Shown piece by piece: positions 16,325 through 24,467 of a DNA stretch of 35,008 nt. Location of the stretch: assembly GCA_016929495.1 (NCBI GenBank), contig JAFGIS010000477.1, positions 1 to 35,008 on the forward strand, written 5' to 3'. Below the pieces are notes generated by a model. It was not told the origin of the DNA, made no database searches, and was given only the letters and a program-made list of their open reading frames with translations. The DNA comes from Polyangiaceae bacterium (lineage in GTDB: Bacteria; Myxococcota_A; Polyangia; Polyangiales; Polyangiaceae). Each line of letters starts with the position of its first letter. The stretch's first letter is position 1. A program made the position numbers and the translations under genes.

Positions 16325-18199
16325 TCACTCGCGGATCCTGACCAGTGTGCCCTCCCCCATCTCCTGACCGACATTGATTCCGTGCCAGCCGTCGGGCACG
16401 GGCGGGTCGGTCCACGCGAATACCAGTCGCGCATCCACAGGCGCCAGGTTGACGCACCCGTGGCTGCGCGGGATCCCGAACACATCGTGCCAGTAGGCAC
16501 CGTGCAGCGCGTAGCCCGACGCGAAGTACTGGATCCAGGGGACGTCCCGGAGCTCGAAGTCGGCCGACCCCCGTCGTTTGGTGACGCCATACTCCGGGTC
16601 GCGTCCCTTCTGGACGTTGAGCCAGCGTCGCTGGTCTTCTTCCGAGAGCCTTGCCCCGCTTCTGACCGCCCGCGTCAGGCGCTCGACGGTCACGGTCGCA
16701 TCGGACCCGTAGCTCGAGCCGGCGGATGTGCGCTGTCCGCCCGAGACGCTGGAGTTTTCTTCGGAGTCCATCGCGGCCGCAATGTGCTTGCTGCGCAAAC
16801 GAAAGATGCCTTGCGGTGTCGAGAGGGTGGTCTTGGGGTCTCCGAGCCGATCGCGCCCGGTCGAGACGAGGGTCGCGTACCAGGGCCGCTTGCCCTCGTA
16901 GAGCACGAGCGTCTGCTGCCGCAGGGAGATATCGATCCACTTCCCACCTTTGTCGGCACTCTCGGGCCAGTCGGACGGGGGCGCCACCACGGCGAGTTCC
17001 CTGGCCCGGAGCCAGCGGGTCGGGTCCTTGCGTGTTTGATAGTAGCGCTCGCCGGCCTTGATGCGCGCGTTGCCCGTGAGCGGCACGATCGCCCTCCTGG
17101 GGACCGCCTCGGCTTGGCGAACCTCGTCCTTGCCCTTGATGAGCTTGAAGGTGTGAGCATCGCGCAGGACGACCCAGGCGAACGGCATGACCAGCGCGTC
17201 CGTGAGCTCGACGCCATGGAAGGGTGATCCGGTGTCCGGTTTTATCTTCGTCGCTGGCACCAGGCGCAGATCGACGGCGACCGAGAAACGGCGCTTGAGA
17301 CCCTCGCTATCGGTCTCGAAGGCAGCGATCAGACTCAGCCCTGTCTTGCGCCGCACCCGGTCGGCGAAGACCGCGTAGCTTGGCACGTCGAAGCCTGAGA
17401 CGTTGGGGATGAGCCGTTTGCCGCCCTCCAGCCAGAAGGGGATCGGGTCGTTCGGGCCATCACCTCCGAGCAGCTCGTTGCGGCTGAGCTCGGTCGTCGG
17501 ACGATAGCCCGGCGGATGCTTCAATCCGGGTCGCGGCACACCCCGGGCATCGAGGGGCACATCGTTGGCTCCCAGAACGACGCTCTGCACCTGCGCCGCG
17601 TTCTGGGCAAACCAATCGAGATGCTCCATCAATTTGAACTCCGAGTCGAGCTGTTGCTTCTTCGTCGGAACTCGAAGGTATTGTGGCGCCGTGGCCCGCA
17701 CGAAACCGTACCGATACGGCAGCGGCTTGCTCAGATCCGGACGCCGAGCTGCCGCTCGAACGAGAGGATCCTCCAGATCCGTGGTGGCCTCCTGCGTGCA
17801 CACGTACCCCATCGGGTACACTCGGTACCACGGCTTCTTGCAGCCCTTGCCGCTGACGGGACTCGCGTCGCGCCGCACCTTTCCCCCCAGTCGGAGATAC
17901 CCGAGCTTCCGAGCTTCGGTGTTCGGGAGTTTGTAAACGGTGGCGGCAATGACGGTGGCCGCTAGCTCGGGAGCCGAGTCGGGCGCACGGGTGTCCAGCT
18001 CACCGTGGCTGACCACCACCGAGGAGATGGGCGCCGGGGCGGTGGCTCTGGGCGTCGCCGGCCCCAGCGACGCGTTTCTGTGATCCGGCGACCCGCAGCC
18101 GCGGCTGCAACCCGCGAGAGCGACCAGCAGACCAGGCAGCTTGCCACAATGCCGCAACCACCGAAGCCATGACGCTGTTCGTGTTCTGCCGCAAACCAT
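16325..18199 (-). CDS. L,D-transpeptidase (YkuD domain) lipoprotein
   Basis: A 624-residue protein. The start has a basic region, hydrophobic stretch and lipobox LAGC near residue 31, so it is probably a lipoprotein. Residues about 70-330 have no fold I can name, though a cysteine-containing segment around 110-135 (GKGCKKPWYRVYPMGYVC) looks like an SH3-type module. The YkuD catalytic domain occupies about 420-600: KWIDISLRQQTLVLYEG, STGRDRLGDPKTTLSTPQG, then HGAYWHDVFGIP and the catalytic SHGCVNL with Cys582. These enzymes make 3-3 cross-links in peptidoglycan or attach proteins to it. An insertion of about 75 residues with Ser-rich sequence lies between the two halves of the catalytic domain. 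GTG 18220 is an alternative start. The gene lies 45 bases after vanW and is probably in its operon. Confidence 0.9.
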   Translation of the reverse strand: MVCGRTRTASWLRWLRHCGKLPGLLVALAGCSRGCGSPDHRNASLGPATPRATAPAPISSVVVSHGELDTRAPDSAPELAATVIAATVYKLPNTEARKLGYLRLGGKVRRDASPVSGKGCKKPWYRVYPMGYVCTQEATTDLEDPLVRAAARRPDLSKPLPYRYGFVRATAPQYLRVPTKKQQLDSEFKLMEHLDWFAQNAAQVQSVVLGANDVPLDARGVPRPGLKHPPGYRPTTELSRNELLGGDGPNDPIPFWLEGGKRLIPNVSGFDVPSYAVFADRVRRKTGLSLIAAFETDSEGLKRRFSVAVDLRLVPATKIKPDTGSPFHGVELTDALVMPFAWVVLRDAHTFKLIKGKDEVRQAEAVPRRAIVPLTGNARIKAGERYYQTRKDPTRWLRARELAVVAPPSDWPESADKGGKWIDISLRQQTLVLYEGKRPWYATLVSTGRDRLGDPKTTLSTPQGIFRLRSKHIAAAMDSEENSSVSGGQRTSAGSSYGSDATVTVERLTRAVRSGARLSEEDQRRWLNVQKGRDPEYGVTKRRGSADFELRDVPWIQYFASGYALHGAYWHDVFGIPRSHGCVNLAPVDARLVFAWTDPPVPDGWHGINVGQEMGEGTLVRIRE

Positions 18200-18244
18200 G
18201 GGTGCGTCGGGATCTAGCACTGGTTTCGGGCGGCCCGGGTCCGC

Positions 18245-19741
18245 TCAACCTGGCTTCTCGTACGGATCGGGCGGCGGGTCAACGGGCGTCTGGCTGCGCC
18301 AGGGGGACCGGTCGGAATCTGAAGCGCCTGATCCCGTCGAGTCGGGCGTGGCGGGCGTCCCGTCCTCGTCCTGCACCTGGACGCCCGAGCCACCTTCCGG
18401 GAGCGCGGGCAGTGCGTCGAGGGGCTCGTCGGGCGCGATCCAGTACACCTCGGGTACCGGGTAGTACTTGCTCTTGTAGCTTCGTGCTCGGGTCCTCCGG
18501 TCGCCGTCACGCACGGAGACGAAGCTCGTCACGTCGTAGCCGCGTATGCCTTTCTGCTTGCGCACGAAATCGCCTCGCTTGAGCCATGGCTTGACATACA
18601 CGCGACGGCTGAAGTCCGTGACCTTGTCGACGGTATAGTTGTGGACGACCTTGCCTTCGGGGCTGCGCCCCAAGAGCTCCACGCGCAGGATTTCGTTTCC
18701 AGGCAGGAAGGCCTGGACGATCAGCGTCTGGGGATACGGGTTTCTGATCCGAAGATCGACTTCGTTCTCGACGACCGTCGCGTCCAGGCCGAGCGGCGCG
18801 TAGCCGCTCGGCCGACTGTGGCTGCGTCGCCGTACGATGTCGAGGAGCCCGTACACGGCCGCAGCGTGCAGCGTCGAGGCCACCTGGCAGACACCGCCGC
18901 CCACGGCTTGTTCCAGCTCGTCCTGGACGATGACCGGCGCCGGCGTGAATCCTCGCTCCACGGTTCGGGGCCCGACGACAGCGTTGAAGCTGATGGTCTG
19001 GCCGGGCTGCAGCACGGTGCCGTTCAGGTATGCGGCGGCGCTGGCAATGTTGATGGCACGGGCGCCGGCGCGCCCACGAAAGCTGGTCTCGTAGCTGCTC
19101 AGCACCTTGGACACGTCGATATCGGCCAAGTCATCGCTCTGCACCCGTGCGGGGATCTCGAGCGTGCGGACCTCGAACAAGCGTGCGTCCTGGTGTGGTC
19201 CGCGGAGCAGCTCCTCGATCGTCCGGTCGATATCCATCCGACGTCCGGGCACGTCGTCGACGCGCCGATGGGCGCGCAGATCCAGACGTGCATCCTCGGG
19301 CTCGCGTGCGACCGACGGCACCCATCGCTCGAGAACGCTCCGGGCCTTCTGTTCGTCGAGCGTCCAGGTGAGCTCGACGTCCTCGTTTCCAGCGCGCGCC
19401 GACAGCGCGCGCCTGAGCCGTTGCCAGAAGCTTCCGCCGAGTGAGTGCTCGAGCACCCGTGCCAGCGTGTCCGCGACGTCGAGCTCCAGTCCCAGGTCGC
19501 CGAAGCGAACCTCGACCGTGTCGTCCGGCAGCCTCAGGTACGCGGTGCGGTCGAGCAAGCGGAGTCGGCGTGTCTCGAGCCAATCCCCGAGCGGCTTCGC
19601 CGACGGCGGCAGCCGTTCCCCGACGAGCGTTCCGGGCAAGGCATGAGCCGACGGAAAGCATCGAGCGTGCCAAAGCGCCGCGACCGCGCCCCCGACCACG
19701 GCGCCCAGCAACACGGTCACGGCGAGGATGGCGCGTCGCAC
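18245..19741 (-). CDS. VanW family protein
   Basis: A 498-residue exported or membrane-anchored protein starting with GTG. Residues 5-25 form a membrane segment. Residues about 55-185 resemble the PG_binding_4 type region that often precedes VanW domains (DLGLELDV and a following helical part). The VanW domain is at about 211-330: SSYETSF, RAINIASAAAYLNGTVLQPG, TISFNAVVGPRT, GFTPAPVI, then GGGVCQVASTLHAAAVYG and SHSRPSGYAPLGLDATV. A G5-like beta region follows (340-430), and the tail is acidic and Pro/Ser-rich. VanW was first seen in vancomycin-resistance clusters; its biochemical role is not settled. With the L,D-transpeptidase 45 bases downstream, a cell-wall role is likely. Confidence 0.9.
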   Translation of the reverse strand: MRRAILAVTVLLGAVVGGAVAALWHARCFPSAHALPGTLVGERLPPSAKPLGDWLETRRLRLLDRTAYLRLPDDTVEVRFGDLGLELDVADTLARVLEHSLGGSFWQRLRRALSARAGNEDVELTWTLDEQKARSVLERWVPSVAREPEDARLDLRAHRRVDDVPGRRMDIDRTIEELLRGPHQDARLFEVRTLEIPARVQSDDLADIDVSKVLSSYETSFRGRAGARAINIASAAAYLNGTVLQPGQTISFNAVVGPRTVERGFTPAPVIVQDELEQAVGGGVCQVASTLHAAAVYGLLDIVRRRSHSRPSGYAPLGLDATVVENEVDLRIRNPYPQTLIVQAFLPGNEILRVELLGRSPEGKVVHNYTVDKVTDFSRRVYVKPWLKRGDFVRKQKGIRGYDVTSFVSVRDGDRRTRARSYKSKYYPVPEVYWIAPDEPLDALPALPEGGSGVQVQDEDGTPATPDSTGSGASDSDRSPWRSQTPVDPPPDPYEKPG

Positions 19742-19866
19742 CAGGGAAGCCTAGGGCGGCAGCGGACAGGAAGTCACGGAAACGTCAGTCAGGCCGGTCG
19801 GTCACCGAGCCGGCGGCGGGCTAGCTTCCTGCGGGCTGGCCTGCGACGACCCACCGCTGCGGCTAC

Positions 19867-20274
19867 CTACCGGCGCTCGCCACCGCGTCGCGAGCGCGCA
19901 CGGCGCCTGAGGCCGCGCCACGCGAGACCGACGAGCATCCATACGCCATACGCGCTCGGGCCGCGCTCAGCGACAGTACGGCATCCGCACCCGGAATGGT
20001 CAGTCAAGTCGATCGCGCGCTGGCTGCTGTCACGATCGCCAGTGTGCGGAGTCTTGCCGCCTGTGGCGTCACCGGTAGCGCCGTTCGAACCGCCGGTGCT
20101 ACTCGTGACGCCGTCTGACACGGTTGCGCCGCTGCGGCCGCCCGTCTCGGCTCCGCCGGTACGACTGCCGCCGGCGGCACGGCCGCCCACGCTGGCGCCG
20201 CCTTCGGAGGAGGACCCAGTACGTCCGCGCTGCGTGCAGCACCGTGGGCGCGTCTGCTGGTGCGTGCGGTCGTT
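19867..20274 (-). pseudogene. Headless MYXO-CTERM tail (remnant of a surface protein)
   Basis: The frame is open for 135 codons straight after the TAG of the carbonic-anhydrase-like gene, in that same frame. It encodes a short Cys-containing piece (RCCTQRGRTG), a Gly/Ser/Thr/Ala linker typical of surface-protein stalks, and then a MYXO-CTERM sorting signal: HSGCGCRT, a hydrophobic AYGVWMLVGLAW segment and an Arg-rich end. MYXO-CTERM tails are processed and sorted to the cell surface in Myxococcota and need an N-terminal signal peptide, which is missing here. The only start codon is a GTG at 20190 inside the linker. It is most likely the 3' remnant of a lost surface-protein gene. A readthrough extension of the upstream gene is a less likely alternative, as is an assembly error. 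Confidence 0.65.
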
Positions 20275-20784
20275 CTACCGGTGCTCTCGCCCGAGCTCCA
20301 CGTAGTGCGCGGCCGTCTGGCGCAGACGGGCAATTTCGTCCGCGCCGAGCTCGCGAACGGCTTTCGCGGCCGGGCCGCGCACCAGGGTCCCTGGAGGCAC
20401 CACGGTGCCTGGCGGAAGCACGGCCCCGGCCGCGATGACGGCTCCGGTGCCGATGCGAGCATTGTCGAGCAAGATGGCGCCCATGCCGATCAGGGTGCCG
20501 TCCTCGATGACCGCGCCGTGAATGATGGCGCCGTGCCCGATCGTGACGTCTTCTCCGATATCCGTGTTGGACAGATCGGTGGTCATGTGCACGCACACCA
20601 AGTCCTGGACGTTGGAACGCGCGCCCACCCGGATCCACCCGACGTCGCCCCGCAGAACCGCTCCGTACCAGACACTGGCACCGGGTCCGATGCTCACGTC
20701 CCCAATCAGGGTCGCGGTCTCGGCGATGAACGCGTCGCTGGCGACACGTGGCGTCTTGTCTCGGTAGGCGCGAATGACGGACAT
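20275..20784 (-). CDS. Gamma-carbonic-anhydrase-like hexapeptide-repeat protein
   Basis: A 169-residue left-handed beta-helix protein of the gamma-carbonic anhydrase / YrdA-PaaY group. Hexapeptide turns run through most of it: ETATLIGDVSIGPGASVWYGAVLRGD (in pieces, about residues 21-46), then VGARSNVQDLVCVHM, IGEDVTIGHGAIIHG, VIEDGTLIGMGAILLDN, ARIGTGAVIAAGAVLPPG and a C-terminal helix. Two family histidines are visible at HMTTD and IGHGAIIHGA, where the trimer binds zinc in gamma-carbonic anhydrases. A third can also be placed. Whether it has anhydrase activity is not certain, as many of this group are inactive. AGGAG eight bases before ATG 20784 supports the start. It lies 44 bases after miaB. 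Confidence 0.9.
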   Translation of the reverse strand: MSVIRAYRDKTPRVASDAFIAETATLIGDVSIGPGASVWYGAVLRGDVGWIRVGARSNVQDLVCVHMTTDLSNTDIGEDVTIGHGAIIHGAVIEDGTLIGMGAILLDNARIGTGAVIAAGAVLPPGTVVPPGTLVRGPAAKAVRELGADEIARLRQTAAHYVELGREHR

Positions 20785-20828
20785 GCGGAGCGCTCCTGGT
20801 GGCCCGAGCCTCGCTCGGAAGCGATGCA

Positions 20829-22271
20829 TCAGCAAGGGAGAACCGGCAGCGCGTGCCGCGGCGTGCTCTGACCACGACGGGGCGAGCCGGGCAGCTCGGC
20901 GTCAAGGGAGTTCTTGAAGGCTCGCACAATCGTCACCGGTACGATTTGGCCGGCAAGCGGCTCGTCAGCGTCGAAGTGCACGATCTCGTTGCGTTCGGTG
21001 CGACCGGTGTAGCGGCCATTGCGCCCTCGACCCTCGACCAAGACGAGCTGAGTCGTACCCACGCACTGACCGAGGTGCTTCTGGCGCAATGACTCCACGA
21101 GGCCGAACAGCTCGGCCAGGCGTGCGGACTTCTCCTCCTCGGCCACGTCATCTCCCAAGCGGAGCGCCGGCGTGCACGGTCGGGGCGAGTACTTGAAGCC
21201 GAAGAGGCCAGTGAATCCCACGCGCTCGACCAGGCGGAGCGTCTTCTGGAAATCGGCGCGTGTCTCGCCGGGAAAGCCCACGATGATGTCGGTAGACAGG
21301 CTCAGGTCCGCAACGGCAGCCCGCAGAGCGTCCGTGCGCTCGAGGTACTCTGCCACGCTATGGCGGCGAATCATGCGCCGAAGCACCCGGTCGCTTCCGG
21401 ACTGCACCGGAAGATGCACGTGCCGGGCCAGCACAGGCAGCTCGGCATGCGCGACGATGAGTGGCGCGGTGAGATAGCGCGGATGTGGACTGGCGTAGCG
21501 CAGCCTCCAGAGGCCAGGCACTTCCCGGGCGATGAGCCGAAGCAGCTCGGCGAACTGGCTCTGGTCGCGGCGCGCTTGGGACGGCGGGTGATGACGCCAG
21601 CCGGAGGCAGGCTCGGCCGACGCTGCACCAAGCTGACCCGCGCCGGGGTCGACGTAGCTGTTGACCGTCTGGCCGAGGAGCGTGATCTCCCGCGTCCCGG
21701 CGCTGACCAGACGTGCGACTTCGTCGACGATCTCCCGCGACGGACGATAGCGCTCGGGTCCCCGTGTGTGCGGCACGATGCAGAACGAGCACCGCTCGTT
21801 GCACCCCTTCATGACCGTCACGTACGCGGACGGAGCAGCTCCGGCCCGACCGGGACGAGCACTGAGGAACCGAGGCTCGTCCAGATCGAAGCCAGTGTGC
21901 GCCTGAGGCGGCCCTCCGAGCTCGATCTGCCTCAGCAGCTCAGGCAGCTCGGCGATGTGGTCTGGACCGACCACCAGATCGAGAGCGGGCACGCGAGCGA
22001 GCAGTCGCTTCCCGTGCTGCTGTGCCACGCAGCCCGCGACAACCAAGGCCAGATCGGGTCGAGTGCGCTTGAGCTTGGACAGGCGCCCGAGCTCGCTGAG
22101 AAGTTTCTGTTCCGCCTTGTCACGAACGCTGCAGGTGTTCACGATGACGATGTCCGCCGCGCTCGGGCGGTCGGTGCGCTCGTATCCTGCGTCGCGCAGG
22201 ACCTCCGCCATCCGCTCCGAGTCGTGCTCGTTCATCTGGCAGCCGAAGGTGACAACGACGAAACGGGTCAT
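20829..22271 (-). CDS. miaB: tRNA-2-methylthio-N6-dimethylallyladenosine synthase
   Basis: A 480-residue radical-SAM methylthiotransferase acting on A37 of tRNAs reading UNN codons. The N-terminal UPF0004 domain has the three cysteines of the auxiliary cluster (Cys11 in GCQMN, Cys47 in NTCSVR, Cys81 in AGCVAQ). The radical SAM cysteines are Cys157, Cys161 and Cys164 in GCNERCSFC. A TRAM domain (about 390-455) ends the conserved part, followed by a tail of about 25 residues. After LGQTVNSYVDPG there is an insertion of about 30 residues (Ala/Ser/Pro/Arg-rich) not usual in MiaB. MiaB is favoured over MtaB/RimO by the GCQMN and LGQTVNSY motifs. The start is only 7 bases from the small inverted-repeat element upstream, and no Shine-Dalgarno is obvious. 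Confidence 0.95.
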   Translation of the reverse strand: MTRFVVVTFGCQMNEHDSERMAEVLRDAGYERTDRPSAADIVIVNTCSVRDKAEQKLLSELGRLSKLKRTRPDLALVVAGCVAQQHGKRLLARVPALDLVVGPDHIAELPELLRQIELGGPPQAHTGFDLDEPRFLSARPGRAGAAPSAYVTVMKGCNERCSFCIVPHTRGPERYRPSREIVDEVARLVSAGTREITLLGQTVNSYVDPGAGQLGAASAEPASGWRHHPPSQARRDQSQFAELLRLIAREVPGLWRLRYASPHPRYLTAPLIVAHAELPVLARHVHLPVQSGSDRVLRRMIRRHSVAEYLERTDALRAAVADLSLSTDIIVGFPGETRADFQKTLRLVERVGFTGLFGFKYSPRPCTPALRLGDDVAEEEKSARLAELFGLVESLRQKHLGQCVGTTQLVLVEGRGRNGRYTGRTERNEIVHFDADEPLAGQIVPVTIVRAFKNSLDAELPGSPRRGQSTPRHALPVLPC

Positions 22272-22296
22272 GCCGGGCTAGTGCCCTGTCTCCGTG

Positions 22297-22355
22297 ATTC
22301 GCCGCAGAACTCGACGGCCTCGAACGGGGCGAAGCCGTCGAGTTCCGCGGCGAAT
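22297..22355. repeat. 26-bp imperfect inverted repeat
   Basis: Arms 22297-22322 and 22330-22355 pair with two mismatches around a seven-base loop. The right arm is part of the first direct-repeat copy. Confidence 0.7.
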
Positions 22356-22364
22356 GCCCACAGT
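22328..22364 (+). repeat. 37-base direct repeat, copy 1
   Basis: Identical to 22401-22437. The 36 bases between the copies are unrelated. Confidence 0.85.
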
Positions 22365-22400
22365 TGCGGTGGCCGTCCAAGCACTGGAGATGTGCGCGAC

Positions 22401-22437
22401 GGCGAAGCCGTCGAGTTCCGCGGCGAATGCCCACAGT
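22401..22437 (+). repeat. 37-base direct repeat, copy 2
   Basis: Identical to 22328-22364, 73 bases further on. Confidence 0.85.
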
Positions 22438-22465
22438 CTGAGCCAGGACACGGGTTTCCAGTTAT

Positions 22466-22490
22466 GTGGCGTGTCTTGGAGACACGCCAC
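22466..22490. terminator. Perfect 10-bp hairpin near the right end of the element
   Basis: GTGGCGTGTC and GACACGCCAC pair around TTGGA. Its right arm forms most of the right terminal repeat. There is no T-run, so it may be an element end rather than a terminator. Confidence 0.4.
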
Positions 22491-22670
22491 TAGGTTCGTG
22501 GTATGGGCTGCGGGTCTGGTCGTCCGGCTCCAAGCACGGTCACCGGGCCCATCAGCCGAAACGCTTCAGGCGAGCCAAGTCTGCGACCATCCGCCCTCGG
22601 GGCAAGGCGGATCTGTGCTATTGCCGATGTCGGGCGCCGCGAGCGTGCGGCAAACCAGCGATAGCCGGCG

Positions 22671-24467
22671 ATGTCCCAGCAGCCAAGCAATCTAACGGAG
22701 CTGCTCGAGCAGAGCTGCGGCGCGTTCGCCTCGCGGCCCCTGTTCGGTGAGCGGGCGAGGTCCGGGTGGGCGTGGGTGACCTACGCCGAGTTCCAGCGTC
22801 GGGTCGACGAGCTGCGTGGAGGTTTTGCGAGCCTGGGACTCGGGCCGGGCGATCGGATCGGCATCGTCGCGGACAACTGCCTACAGTGGATGCTCGCGAG
22901 CTTTGCCACCTACACCCTCGGGGCCATCTTCGTGCCCATGTACACGGCGCAATCGGCTCGCGAGTGGGAGTTCATTCTGCGCGATTGTGACGCCCAGGCG
23001 GTGCTGGCAGGCAACGCACGCATCGGCGCCGAACTCGAAGCCATTCGTCCGCGCCTCGGTTCGCTCCGGGCCGTCGTCGACCTCCAGGGCTCGGAGCAGC
23101 AACCCCATTCGTTCACCGCGCTCGTTCGGCGCGGACTCGCCGAGCCGCGATCCGCCGAAACGCCTGCGGCGGACACGCCAGCGACCTTCATCTACACCTC
23201 CGGCACGACAGGTCAGCCCAAAGGCGTGGTACTGAGCCACGGCAACATCGTTTCCGAGGTCGTGGCGGTCCGGCGAGTCTTCCCTCTGACCGAAGAGGAC
23301 CGTTCGCTCGCGTTTCTGCCTTGGGCGCATGCGCTGGGTCAGGTCGGGGAGGTTCTGTCGGTCTTGAGCATGGGCGGATCCGTGGCGATCAACGACGATC
23401 TCTCCCGGTTGCTCGATAACCTGAGAGAGGTCCGTCCCACTCTCTTGGTGGGCGTTCCCCGCGTGTACAACAGGCTCCACGACGGCGTTCGACGCCAGCT
23501 CGGCGCGCGGCCGGCCGCGGTGCAGCGACTGTTCAACGAGGGGCTTTCTGCCGCCATGGACCGCTCCCGGGGTCAGACGCTCGGGCTGTGGCGCAGCCTC
23601 GCCTGGGCGGCCGCAGATCGCCTGCTGTTCGCCAGGGTGCGCGACAAGCTCGGTGGGCGGCTTCGCTACGCGATCTGCGGCAGCGCCGCCCTGAGTCAGG
23701 AGGTCGCCGAGTTCATCAGTGGCCTCGGCATCCTGGTGTTGGAGGGTTACGGCCTGACCGAAACGAGCCCGGTCATCTCGATCAATACCCCCTCCGATCA
23801 TCGCATGGGCAGCGTGGGTCGCCCGCTGCCCGGTATCGAGCTGCGGATCGAGCCCGATAGCAACGACGAGCCTGGCACGGGCGAGATCCTCGTCCGCGGG
23901 CCGATCGTGATGCAAGGGTATCATCGGCGACCGGACGAGACCCGAGCCGCGCTCTGCAGCGCCGGATGGCTGCACACCGGCGACAAGGGGCGTATCGACA
24001 CGGACGGATACCTCTACGTTTGTGGTCGGCTCAAGGAGCAATACAAGCTCGAGAACGGCAAGTACGTCGCACCGGGCCCCCTCGAAGAGCAGCTCAAACG
24101 ATCGCCGTTCATCGGCAATGTGCTCGTGTACGGGGCCAATCGACCACACAACGTGGCGCTGGTCGTTCTCGACGAGCCAGCCGTGACCGAGTGGGCTCGG
24201 GCGCGAGGGCTGACGAGCGCCAAGCTCACCGAGCAGGAGCCCGTGCGGGAGCTGATCGCCGGCGAGCTCAGGCAGTACGCCAGCGGCTTCAAGAGCTACG
24301 AACGTCCGCAGGGCTTCATCATGACTCTCGACGACTTCAGCATCGACAATGGGATGCTCACGCCGACCCTGAAGCTCAAGCGGCGCAATGTGCTCGCGAA
24401 GTACGAGTCCGCGCTCGTGGCGCTCTACGCGCCATCGGGCTCCGCCCTACCGCATGAGCGTCGGTAG
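22671..24467 (+). CDS. Long-chain acyl-CoA synthetase (AMP-forming)
   Basis: A 598-residue ANL-superfamily enzyme of the FAA1/FadD15 type that activates long-chain fatty acids to acyl-CoA through an acyl-AMP. The P-loop YTSGTTGQPKGV is at about 175-186; FLPWAHALGQ, VGVPRVYNRLHDGV, the ICGSAAL stretch, GYGLTETSPV, GWLHTGDKGRID and LKEQYKLENGKYVAPGPLE follow in the order of the family. The last two mark the long-chain subgroup. Length is normal. No signal or membrane segment is seen. The upstream 177 bases after the repeat element must hold its promoter. The 3' end overlaps that of the convergent DUF4340 gene by 21 bases, so the two transcripts are antisense at their ends. The symbol is left blank because several paralogues are usual. 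Confidence 0.95.
   Translation: MSQQPSNLTELLEQSCGAFASRPLFGERARSGWAWVTYAEFQRRVDELRGGFASLGLGPGDRIGIVADNCLQWMLASFATYTLGAIFVPMYTAQSAREWEFILRDCDAQAVLAGNARIGAELEAIRPRLGSLRAVVDLQGSEQQPHSFTALVRRGLAEPRSAETPAADTPATFIYTSGTTGQPKGVVLSHGNIVSEVVAVRRVFPLTEEDRSLAFLPWAHALGQVGEVLSVLSMGGSVAINDDLSRLLDNLREVRPTLLVGVPRVYNRLHDGVRRQLGARPAAVQRLFNEGLSAAMDRSRGQTLGLWRSLAWAAADRLLFARVRDKLGGRLRYAICGSAALSQEVAEFISGLGILVLEGYGLTETSPVISINTPSDHRMGSVGRPLPGIELRIEPDSNDEPGTGEILVRGPIVMQGYHRRPDETRAALCSAGWLHTGDKGRIDTDGYLYVCGRLKEQYKLENGKYVAPGPLEEQLKRSPFIGNVLVYGANRPHNVALVVLDEPAVTEWARARGLTSAKLTEQEPVRELIAGELRQYASGFKSYERPQGFIMTLDDFSIDNGMLTPTLKLKRRNVLAKYESALVALYAPSGSALPHERR

Larger units (their letters stand above)
22278..22493. mobile_element. 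Small MITE-like element with imperfect terminal inverted repeats
   Basis: A 216-base non-coding unit. The left end CTAGTGCCCTGTCT and the right end AGACACGCCACTAG match as inverted repeats at 12 of 14 positions. Inside are a 26-bp imperfect hairpin (22297-22355), a 37-base direct repeat in two identical copies (22328-22364, 22401-22437) and a perfect 10-bp hairpin next to the right end (22466-22490). The left-end 14-mer occurs again at 1668-1681. There is no transposase, so if mobile it would have to be moved in trans. CTAG at both ends may be part of the repeat or a target duplication. Confidence 0.5.

Noticed and set aside
22328-22437. Two identical 37-base repeats with a 36-base spacer, CRISPR-like in size
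   Set aside because: Only two copies, an inverted partial copy next to the first, placement inside an inverted-repeat element, and no cas genes in the window.
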